Shown in pieces: positions 58,355-64,000 of a stretch of DNA of 64,000 bases. Numbering within the stretch: the first letter of the stretch is position 1; each line of letters begins with the position of its first letter. The stretch is from a virus. The DNA lies in IMG/VR virus record IMGVR_UViG_3300028557_000038, positions 1-64,000 of that record; one strand, given 5' to 3'. Both the position numbers and the translations under genes were made by a program. A model generated the notes under the pieces. It was not told the DNA's origin. It ran no database searches and saw only the letters and a program-made list of their open reading frames with translations.

Positions 58355-59857
58355 TTAGTTCAGCGTCTTTTGGCTGAGGTCGATGACGATGAACTCTGCT
58401 GGATATTGAAGAGCCACACCAACTTGGATGTGAACTTCTCCATTTGCAATCTGCTGTGCGCTGTTGTTCTCTCCATCACACTTGATGAAGAATGCTTGAG
58501 CGTTAGTTGCTCCACGGAGACCGCCTTGGTTCTTGTACTCGTTCAAGAATGAGCCAAGAGTTGTACGAATCTGTGCCCATAGACGTTCGTCATTGTTCTC
58601 GAACAATGCGAACTCTGTAAGGTTCTGTAGATTCTTACGGATGTAGTTAAGTGAGCGGCGCATGTTGACGTACTTGTTAGCAGTGCCGTCTTGCTTGAGT
58701 GTACGAGCACCCATGACAGAAAGACCAGCGCCAGGAATCTGACGGATTGGGTTTACTGGAGATGTGCTTGCGTTGAGTGAATCAAGTTCAGTTGAGGTAA
58801 ATGTCTTTTCTACAGAAACAATTCCTTGAACAGAAGCACCGATACCTGCTGGAGCCTTGAAGACACCACGGCTTGCATCTGTTGATAGGTAGAGTCCTGC
58901 TACCGCACCTGATGGTCCGATCTTGCGTAGTGCACCAGCACCACGTCCAAGAGGATCAGAGATAAATACGTGTGGGTAGTAGACAGCGATTGCTGCTGAG
59001 TCTGTAAGAGATCCAGCAAACGAGATTGCATTTGCGACAGTCTGGCTAGAAGCAGTCTCAGCAACTACGAATGAGTTGTTTGATTCTGACCAACTTGATG
59101 CTGCGTCATACACTTCTGCTTCATCTGCTGACAGGCTGTGGATTCCTGGAAGGAATACGACGAGTGGACGAGCAAGAGGAGAGAAGTCTTCAAATACTGC
59201 AGATCCTGTTCCCTTGTAGTCTGTGTAGTCAGCGGCTACTGGAGTAGTTCCGTTTGATCCACCTGTCAAAGGATAGGTAGTTGATACTGGAACACCTGCA
59301 GCGCTGCTTGAGATTGTGATGTTTGGTGATACTAGGTTGACTACTGTCTCGGCAAAATCGCTAGACGCTGAGTCATCGAATACAACATTCTCATAGCGCT
59401 CAAGAAGGATGTCATCGTTAATATCGTTTGCTACACCAGACTCCTTGTAGACAGTCAATGTGTAGGTTGAAGCAACTGATCCAGCGGTTACAACAACACG
59501 AAGGTTGTTACCATCTGCTCCAGCGTTCTTTGATGTTACAGTAGCAACAACAAGACTTCCTGATGTAAGAAGGTTTACTGTTGCTGAATCTGCATCATCT
59601 GCAAGTAGACGCTTAACAAATAGTTCACGTCCACCGTTGGCAAAGAATGACCCAACACCGAAGGTGGCTGGGTAAGAAGCGTTGTATCCACCAAAGTACT
59701 TAGTGAACTCGTACCAAGATGTAACAAGAGTTACAGTCTCTGGGCCTTGTGCGAAAGGTGCAACAACTGCACCAGCAGAGTCTGCACTTACTCCCGCAGG
59801 GAGTGTTGCTGGTAGTAGGCGTTCACTAATGTAAACACCTGGGCGGCTATATGCCAT
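58355..59857 (-). CDS. Tail sheath protein
   Basis: A 500-residue sheath with P-G-V-Y-I-S-E-R at the N-terminus, F-G-G-Y as in gp18-type sheaths, and the C-terminal R-R-S-L-N-Y-I-R-K-N-L, G-E-V-H-I-Q-V-G-V region. It proves a contractile tail. Confidence 0.92.
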   Translation of the reverse strand: MAYSRPGVYISERLLPATLPAGVSADSAGAVVAPFAQGPETVTLVTSWYEFTKYFGGYNASYPATFGVGSFFANGGRELFVKRLLADDADSATVNLLTSGSLVVATVTSKNAGADGNNLRVVVTAGSVASTYTLTVYKESGVANDINDDILLERYENVVFDDSASSDFAETVVNLVSPNITISSSAAGVPVSTTYPLTGGSNGTTPVAADYTDYKGTGSAVFEDFSPLARPLVVFLPGIHSLSADEAEVYDAASSWSESNNSFVVAETASSQTVANAISFAGSLTDSAAIAVYYPHVFISDPLGRGAGALRKIGPSGAVAGLYLSTDASRGVFKAPAGIGASVQGIVSVEKTFTSTELDSLNASTSPVNPIRQIPGAGLSVMGARTLKQDGTANKYVNMRRSLNYIRKNLQNLTEFALFENNDERLWAQIRTTLGSFLNEYKNQGGLRGATNAQAFFIKCDGENNSAQQIANGEVHIQVGVALQYPAEFIVIDLSQKTLN

Positions 59858-59888
59858 TTTTTCTCCTAACTAGTTGGGTAAGGGTTCC

Positions 59889-60566
59889 TTATGGTGTCGT
59901 TATTGTGATCGGTTCTACAGCAGTAAACTGACCACGACCAATTACTTGGCTGCCAGTTGTGCCTGTAACGTTGAGTTCTTGTACCTTGTAGAGTTTATTG
60001 AATGTGGATGGAGCGATCTCGCTAGAGACACGCACCGTGATTGCGTTTACGAATAAACGTTTTCCTTGCTCTGTAATATCTCGCTTAGAGATATCAAGAA
60101 CATCCAGACGACGTGTAGTTCCGAACTGAGTATTTTCACCCACATTCAAAACTGCAAATCGTAATGGAATCTTTGTGTACAGCAACTGCGCCAAGATCTG
60201 ACGATCATGACGTGGCTGACGTGCATAGGTTGTGATCTGGTAATCAATATTTACTGGAACAGGAAAGTCCATGTCCTTACCATGCAGGTCTGTATCCCAG
60301 TTAACACCTGTTGCCATAGTGTCTGGGTCTGCGTAATAGTTAGGATTGACTTTGCCGCGATGTGCACGATCAAACGCCTCTGCGATATCGATCATGTCAA
60401 TAGTGATGTAAGGGTATGACTGGTTACGGATTTCCTGGTCAGGTTGTCCAAACCATACGCCTACCTTGCGTTGTGGGCCATCTTCAGTAACTGACTTCTG
60501 ATCAGTAACAAACATGTCTTTAAGTAGGTTACGAAGTGCTTCATCTTCATCTAACAAGAAACTCAT
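59889..60566 (-). CDS. Tail terminator/completion-like protein
   Basis: A 225-residue protein upstream of the sheath. Y-P-Y-I-T-I-D-M-I-D and D-Y-Q-I-T-T-Y-A-R fit tail completion proteins (gp15 type or similar). Assigned mainly by context. Confidence 0.55.
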   Translation of the reverse strand: MSFLLDEDEALRNLLKDMFVTDQKSVTEDGPQRKVGVWFGQPDQEIRNQSYPYITIDMIDIAEAFDRAHRGKVNPNYYADPDTMATGVNWDTDLHGKDMDFPVPVNIDYQITTYARQPRHDRQILAQLLYTKIPLRFAVLNVGENTQFGTTRRLDVLDISKRDITEQGKRLFVNAITVRVSSEIAPSTFNKLYKVQELNVTGTTGSQVIGRGQFTAVEPITITTP

Positions 60567-60880
60567 AGGTGATCCTCCAGATGCTGGAAGAGGCGATTGA
60601 CTAGGAAGTTCTCTGACTCAGCGGTGCGATTTGCTGTATGGCGAATGGCTCCACTTGGTTGTCTGCTAGGAGTTCCGTACTCGTAATCGAGTGCCTCGGC
60701 ATGATGCTTCTCACTGACATTAGCAGCAAAGCCGTTCTTGCTGTAGGAGACACTGGTGCTGCTCACGACGTGCGATGGCCATCCATTTGCTTTGGCTTCT
60801 GATCGCAGGTGTGCTCCTACAAGTCGAGAGGTCTCGTGGCTTGCTTTGTGAATGGAGTTAAGGACGTGGTCTTTCTTCAC
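60563..60880 (-). CDS. HK97 gp10-like neck protein
   Basis: A 105-residue protein with H-H-A-E-A-L-D-Y-E-Y-G-T and P-x-G-A-I-R-H, resembling the gp10 neck/head-tail joining family (short acidic-aromatic ending YGT). Overlaps the completion gene by four bases. Confidence 0.6.
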   Translation of the reverse strand: MKKDHVLNSIHKASHETSRLVGAHLRSEAKANGWPSHVVSSTSVSYSKNGFAANVSEKHHAEALDYEYGTPSRQPSGAIRHTANRTAESENFLVNRLFQHLEDHL

Positions 60881-61065
60881 TTCTTTTTCCTGGCCTTCGC
60901 AACGGTTTTGCCAGCAACTTTTCCACCGACGTAGCCTGCGATAAGACCAGTAATAATTGGTTGTTTGTCTTTTGGACGATAGCCGAATGCACCACGCATA
61001 AACTCTTCGACTTCATCTTTGCCGTTCAATTCAGCGGCACGCTCATACCAAGGCTTCCAAGCCAT
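60877..61065 (-). CDS. Small basic protein with Gly-rich segment
   Basis: A 62-residue protein; the last third is G-L-I-A-G-Y-V-G-G-K-V-A-G-K followed by a K-K-K tail. AAAGGGG precedes the ATG. Unknown. Confidence 0.55.
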   Translation of the reverse strand: MAWKPWYERAAELNGKDEVEEFMRGAFGYRPKDKQPIITGLIAGYVGGKVAGKTVAKARKKK

Positions 61066-61104
61066 AATAAACCCCTTTATCGCAAGTAGTGGGAACTACA
61101 CAGG

Positions 61105-61117
61105 CACCGCAGCGGTG
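61105..61117. repeat. Inverted repeat CACCGC/GCGGTG
   Basis: A perfect 6-bp inverted repeat with one-base spacer between the terminator at 61139 and the gene starting at 61065; possible operator or leader hairpin. Confidence 0.35.
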
Positions 61118-61138
61118 GTCTGATATTGCAATGATAAA

Positions 61139-61163
61139 TGAAAAAGCCACCCGTAGGTGGCTT
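61139..61163 (-). terminator. Rho-independent terminator, minus strand
   Basis: AAGCCACC and GGTGGCTT flank a CGTA loop. On the minus strand a T run follows. It separates the microprotein cluster (61169 onward) from the tail operon. Confidence 0.82.
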
Positions 61164-61168
61164 AGTCA

Positions 61169-61342
61169 TTACTTCTTTTTAATCTTTTTAACGATCGCCA
61201 CGTCCATCTTGCGGTCGTCTTCCTGAGACTTAGGCTTGCGGTGCTTCTTGTCCATCTTCTCAAACATAGCCTTCTGCTTTTTGTCTAGACCCTTAGTGGT
61301 CTTGGCATCCTGCCTCTTGTCTGAGTCTTTGGTGTATTTCAC
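61169..61342 (-). CDS. Lys-rich microprotein (57 aa)
   Basis: GTG start at 61342. About a third of residues are Lys, ending K-K-I-K-K-K. Likely to bind nucleic acid, for example within the capsid. The reading frame tiles tightly with its neighbours. Confidence 0.55.
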   Translation of the reverse strand: MKYTKDSDKRQDAKTTKGLDKKQKAMFEKMDKKHRKPKSQEDDRKMDVAIVKKIKKK

Positions 61343-61482
61343 TACATGCCTTTTTTCTTGTTCATAGTCATCTTTGGCGCTTTACCTTTTTTAAGGGCTT
61401 TGAAGTCAGCGCCAGTGATCTTGTCTGTTGGCTTTGCAGCCCCAGCGATCTTCATCTGCTTAGGAGTAAGAGTCTTCTTCAT
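61342..61482 (-). CDS. Lys-rich microprotein (46 aa)
   Basis: ATG at 61482; overlaps neighbours at both ends. Contains L-T-P-K-Q-M-K-I-A-G-A and K-I-T-G-A-D-F-K-A-L, a pattern I associate with small phage proteins encoded near capsid genes. Role unknown. Confidence 0.6.
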   Translation of the reverse strand: MKKTLTPKQMKIAGAAKPTDKITGADFKALKKGKAPKMTMNKKKGM

Positions 61483-61607
61483 CACTTCTTGTCCTTCTTC
61501 TTCTTAGTCGGTTTACTTGTGGCTTTTGCAAACTTCTTATTAGCAGCGGCAAGAGTCTTCATGCCGTGTTTATCCTTAGGCTTCATGCAGCCACAGGTTG
61601 CACACAT
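61482..61607 (-). CDS. Cys/Lys microprotein (41 aa)
   Basis: Starts M-C-A-T-C-G-C-M and ends in a Lys run. The CxxCxC head is shared with the next gene. Possible metal-binding basic peptide. Confidence 0.55.
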   Translation of the reverse strand: MCATCGCMKPKDKHGMKTLAAANKKFAKATSKPTKKKKDKK

Positions 61608-61729
61608 TACTTCTTCTTTGCCTTACATGCTTTACAGGTACCGCAAGTACACTTCTTTGCTTTTGACTTTGGGCCTTTACCAAATCCTGGCTCACCCTTT
61701 TTCTTACCACATCCACATGCTGCACACAT
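61607..61729 (-). CDS. Cys/Lys microprotein (40 aa)
   Basis: Starts M-C-A-A-C-G-C-G and has C-T-C-G-T-C-K-A-C near the end, so seven Cys in 40 residues. Similar head to the gene at 61482, suggesting duplication. Confidence 0.55.
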   Translation of the reverse strand: MCAACGCGKKKGEPGFGKGPKSKAKKCTCGTCKACKAKKK

Positions 61730-61870
61730 TTACTTGCTCACTTTCTTCTTAGGTTTGGATTTTGGAACGCCCTTTGCAGGAACGCAATTAGGAACTTTCT
61801 TGCCATTCTTCATCTTCATACCTACCTGGGTGTAACCATCCCAGCAAGGATCTGTCTTCTTGGTTGCCAT
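61730..61870 (-). CDS. Small phage protein with CWDGY motif
   Basis: A 46-residue protein with C-W-D-G-Y-T-Q-V-G-M-K and K-K-V-P-N-C-V-P. The pair of Cys bracket a basic hairpin. I have a sense of similar short proteins in marine phages but cannot name a family. Confidence 0.6.
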   Translation of the reverse strand: MATKKTDPCWDGYTQVGMKMKNGKKVPNCVPAKGVPKSKPKKKVSK

Positions 61871-62133
61871 TAGCAATCCCACTTTCGTAGTGCCAAGGCT
61901 TTACGGGTTGGCTTGCCGTTCTTTTCCATAGGACCTTCCATGCCTCCCATACGTGCACAGAAGGACTTACGTCGTGCTGCAGACTTTGGTGACTTTTTTG
62001 CTTGCTTAGCAGATACTGGAGGTTTTAAATCTGAACCAGGGTTAGCCTTCTCGTAAGACTTACGTCCCTTTTCGTTAAGGCCGCCTTTGGCGTTCTTACC
62101 TTCTTTGCGTTGCCATGCTTCTGACTTAGCCAT
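61870..62133 (-). CDS. DUF6321-like protein
   Basis: An 87-residue protein from the ATG at 62133. W-Q-R-K-E-G-K-N-A-K-G-G-L-N-E-K-G-R, S-F-C-A-R-M-G-G-M and R-K-A-L-A-L-R-K-W match the phage family I know as DUF6321. Function unknown; strongly basic. Confidence 0.72.
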   Translation of the reverse strand: MAKSEAWQRKEGKNAKGGLNEKGRKSYEKANPGSDLKPPVSAKQAKKSPKSAARRKSFCARMGGMEGPMEKNGKPTRKALALRKWDC

Positions 62134-62356
62134 TCTTCTTGTGCCAATCTTTAGTCGCCTTAACTCCTTGGGCAATTGTCTTTGCCCCTGCCTTCTTTGT
62201 CAGGTTAATCTTGTCGTAGGCTCCACCTCGTTTTGCGTGGTCGACGATTACATCACCCTGCTTGTTCTTTTTGATTGTGTGAACTTCACGGGCTGGCTTA
62301 CCAGGAACTTTAATACCAATCTTTACTGGCTTCTCAACTGGCTTCTTCTCAGCCAT
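62126..62356 (-). CDS. Small basic protein
   Basis: A 76-residue Lys-rich protein with W-H-K-K-N-G end. Overlaps the DUF6321-like gene by eight bases. No recognised family. Confidence 0.55.
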   Translation of the reverse strand: MAEKKPVEKPVKIGIKVPGKPAREVHTIKKNKQGDVIVDHAKRGGAYDKINLTKKAGAKTIAQGVKATKDWHKKNG

Positions 62357-62523
62357 TACTTCTTCTTCTTCTTTGAAAGACCTGCTTCTGAAAGAGAAAT
62401 TGCAAGGGCCTGCTTCTTTGATTTAACTATTGGGCCCTTTTTAGATCCGCTATGAAGTTTACCTTCTGAGTACTCCCGCATCACTTTCTCAACCTTGCCC
62501 TTGTTAACTTTCTTCGCTGCCAT
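62356..62523 (-). CDS. DUF6496-like protein
   Basis: A 55-residue protein from the ATG at 62523. V-E-K-V-M-R-E-Y-S-E-G-K-L-H-S-G-S and K-K-Q-A-L-A-I-S-L-S-E-A resemble the small DUF6496 family found in phages and bacteria. The tail is a Lys run. Confidence 0.7.
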   Translation of the reverse strand: MAAKKVNKGKVEKVMREYSEGKLHSGSKKGPIVKSKKQALAISLSEAGLSKKKKK

Positions 62524-62648
62524 TACGAATCCTCCCAATCATCGAGGTCTTCCTCGTCTAGGGCGTGCTTGTCGTAGTCGAGGTCATCTAATTCTACCTC
62601 TTCGTCCTCAAAGAGCGAAGGGTCTAACTCTGTCTCGAAATCTTCCAT
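62523..62648 (-). CDS. Acidic microprotein (41 aa)
   Basis: ATG at 62648, stop overlapping the next start (TAATG). More than half of the residues are Asp or Glu. It is the only acidic member in a cluster of Lys-rich proteins and could be their partner. Confidence 0.5.
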   Translation of the reverse strand: MEDFETELDPSLFEDEEVELDDLDYDKHALDEEDLDDWEDS

Positions 62649-62665
62649 CACAATCCTTCCTGAAA

Positions 62666-63778
62666 TTAAGACTCAGGATAATAAGGAATTACGTACTGCA
62701 CACTGTTAATGAGGACCTTTAGATATCCAGCAGGTGTTGCTGGTAGAGCACTTGCTGCTCCTGCACTTCCGACAGTCGTCTGTGTGTCACCTGTTGCAAA
62801 AGCGGTTGATCCACTTGTTCCTTGTGAGCCAAGTGTTCCCTGGATACCGACAGTGCCTTGTACTCCTTGTACTCCCTGTGTTCCTTCAGTGCCTTGTGTA
62901 CCTGTACCAGTTGCACCCTGTAAACCAGATGCGCCTTGTGTACCTTCAGTACCTTGGCTACCAACTGTTCCTTGAGTTCCTTGCAATCCTTGTGCGCCAA
63001 GAGTTCCTTGAGCACCTTGCGTGCCAACTGATCCTTGTGTGCCGTCAGCGCCCTGCGCTCCAACTGTGCCTTGCGTTCCTTGAATAGCAGCGCCTTGTGC
63101 TCCCTGCGTTCCAAGAGAGCCCTGTACACCCTGTGCACCAGTTGATCCCTGTGTGCCTTGTATAGATGCGCCTTGAGTTCCTTGCGTACCCTGCGCCTGT
63201 GCAAAACCTGCACCAGCAGTTCCTTGAACACCCTGTACTCCACGGAATCCCTGTACACCCTGTGTACCTTGCGCTCCTAGATCTCCGTCAACACCTTTTG
63301 CGCCTTGCGCTCCTGTTGCACCTTGCACACCGAGGTGTCCTTGTGCACCTTGTGCACCTGCAGTTCCACGAGATCCCTGTACACCTTGAATACCTTGATC
63401 GCCATCATTTGCAGCAGTACCTTGTACACCTTGTACACCTTGTGCACCACTTGCACCAGATGATCCCTGCACACCTTGTGAGCCACGAGTTCCTTGTGTT
63501 CCTTGTGTTCCGTTATCGCCATCAATACCTTGTGCACCAGCACTACCTTGTACACCCTGCGTTCCGTTAGTTCCGTTAGAGCCACCAGTACCTTGTGCAC
63601 CAGTTGCACCACGAGATCCTTGAACACCAGTACGGCCTTGTACACCTTGCGTACCTTGTGTACCTTCAAGACCATTGTCAGTCTCGATAGACTGCACACG
63701 AGTATTAAGGTCTTGAAGAGAGGCGTTGAGAGTTGTATCCCAATTTGCTTGGCCCCTAGTAGGTAGAGTGAATGTCAT
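62666..63778 (-). CDS. Collagen-like tail fibre
   Basis: A 370-residue protein. Residues 40-320 are Gly-x-y triplets rich in G-T-Q and G-V-Q, a collagen-type triple helix. A short N-terminal domain attaches to the particle, and a C-terminal region (L-K-V-L-I-N-S-V-Q-Y-V-I) caps it. Probably a trimeric fibre on tail or head. Confidence 0.85.
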   Translation of the reverse strand: MTFTLPTRGQANWDTTLNASLQDLNTRVQSIETDNGLEGTQGTQGVQGRTGVQGSRGATGAQGTGGSNGTNGTQGVQGSAGAQGIDGDNGTQGTQGTRGSQGVQGSSGASGAQGVQGVQGTAANDGDQGIQGVQGSRGTAGAQGAQGHLGVQGATGAQGAKGVDGDLGAQGTQGVQGFRGVQGVQGTAGAGFAQAQGTQGTQGASIQGTQGSTGAQGVQGSLGTQGAQGAAIQGTQGTVGAQGADGTQGSVGTQGAQGTLGAQGLQGTQGTVGSQGTEGTQGASGLQGATGTGTQGTEGTQGVQGVQGTVGIQGTLGSQGTSGSTAFATGDTQTTVGSAGAASALPATPAGYLKVLINSVQYVIPYYPES

Positions 63779-63793
63779 GAGAGATTACCTTTC

Positions 63794-64000
63794 TTACAAG
63801 CCATACTCGCCAGTGCCGTAACCATCAAGACCATATGCATTATTGGTATTGATAGTTGCAGCGCTCTGGTAAGGAAGTGATTGGAATTGCGGATCATTAA
63901 CAAGTTCTTCAGCATTGACCTGGTTGCAGTCAATAGTGACCACTGAGTAGCGCTCTTTGTAGAGACCACGAGGAAGGACACGGGTAGGAACGAATACGAG
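63794..64000 (-). CDS. C-terminal end of a structural protein, cut by right edge
   Basis: The last 68 codons of a gene that continues beyond the window. Beta-rich with L-P-R-G-L-Y-K-E-R-Y and a Gly/Tyr-rich end. It is upstream of the collagen fibre in the same direction and may be a head or neck protein. Confidence 0.55.
   Translation of the reverse strand, partial: LVFVPTRVLPRGLYKERYSVVTIDCNQVNAEELVNDPQFQSLPYQSAATINTNNAYGLDGYGTGEYGL

Noticed and set aside
62719-63699. Several long frames on both strands inside the collagen-like gene and their periodic repeats, which might suggest a CRISPR-like array.
   Set aside because: The period follows Gly-x-y codons of one fibre gene; there are no spacer-repeat units. 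The other frames are by-products of the repetitive sequence.
63775-63981. Open frame of 68 codons, minus strand, Met/Leu-rich.
   Set aside because: A different minus-strand frame (63794-64000) reads as the end of a structural protein with normal composition, so this one is its shadow.

Overview
The window is a phage or prophage segment from a contractile-tailed (myovirus-type) double-stranded DNA phage. The host is probably an actinobacterium. The evidence is two WhiB-like regulators (a family known from actinobacteria and their phages), a coenzyme-B12-dependent ribonucleotide reductase, and a T4-type sheath/tube/baseplate set on a compact genome of overlapping reading frames. Base composition is moderate rather than GC-rich, which would fit a low-GC freshwater or marine actinobacterial host; that last step is inference. 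No terminase, portal or major capsid gene lies in the window, and I see no tRNA gene.

Layout. (1) 1-4025, minus strand: a translationally coupled run of small accessory proteins (two ADP-ribosyltransferase-like, two GNAT-like, two ParB-like, several Cys- or His-rich). Many of them begin with the same short motif, roughly N-L-S-x-x-Q-F. (2) 4107-17893, mostly plus strand: HNH genes, two long non-coding control regions with repeats, a string of small genes, an AAA+ ATPase plus VWA/HEXXH protein pair, two highly structured non-coding elements (13466-13720), a WhiB-like protein, an excisionase-like HTH protein, a tyrosine integrase, a membrane-anchored lysozyme-like protein and a zinc protein. 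This is the lysogeny/accessory arm and is unusually rich in GATC. (3) 17947-24423, minus: class II ribonucleotide reductase, a TIM-barrel (queuine-transferase/DpdA-like) candidate, a HAD-like protein, another ADP-ribosyltransferase-like tagged protein and a nucleotidyltransferase-fold protein. (4) 24462-29368, minus: small unknown proteins, several carrying the same QF tag. (5) 29406-46467, minus: SpoVS, RuvC-like resolvase, secreted subtilisin-like protease, Cas4-like nuclease, WhiB, RecA, DNA polymerase I, SSB-like protein, SNF2 helicase, primase, DnaB helicase, AAA+ loader and winged-helix initiator-like protein. (6) 46478-61065, minus: tail and baseplate from tail protein I through gp5-like spike, baseplate J and W, hub, tape measure with cell-wall hydrolase domains, a frameshift-type tail chaperone, tube and sheath. 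(7) 61169-64000, minus: nine very small basic, Cys-rich or acidic proteins, a collagen-like fibre, and the end of another structural gene cut by the window edge.

How the parts work together. The replication block is nearly complete (initiator-like, loader, helicase, primase, polymerase, SSB, recombinase, resolvase, nucleases), with nucleotide supply from the B12-dependent reductase. The tail block encodes a contractile injector with peptidoglycan hydrolases. The integrase and excisionase imply a temperate life style. The shared N-terminal tag on otherwise unrelated enzyme-like proteins suggests a co-sorted set, possibly carried in the virion and delivered to the host as T4 does with Alt. That is the most interesting hypothesis in the window. 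Other notable features are the AAA+/VWA/HEXXH module, the two structured RNA candidates, a 20-bp micro-repeat encoding the same KPYQKQ-type peptide in three adjacent unrelated genes, and hairpins that bury the ribosome binding sites of spoVS and its downstream gene.
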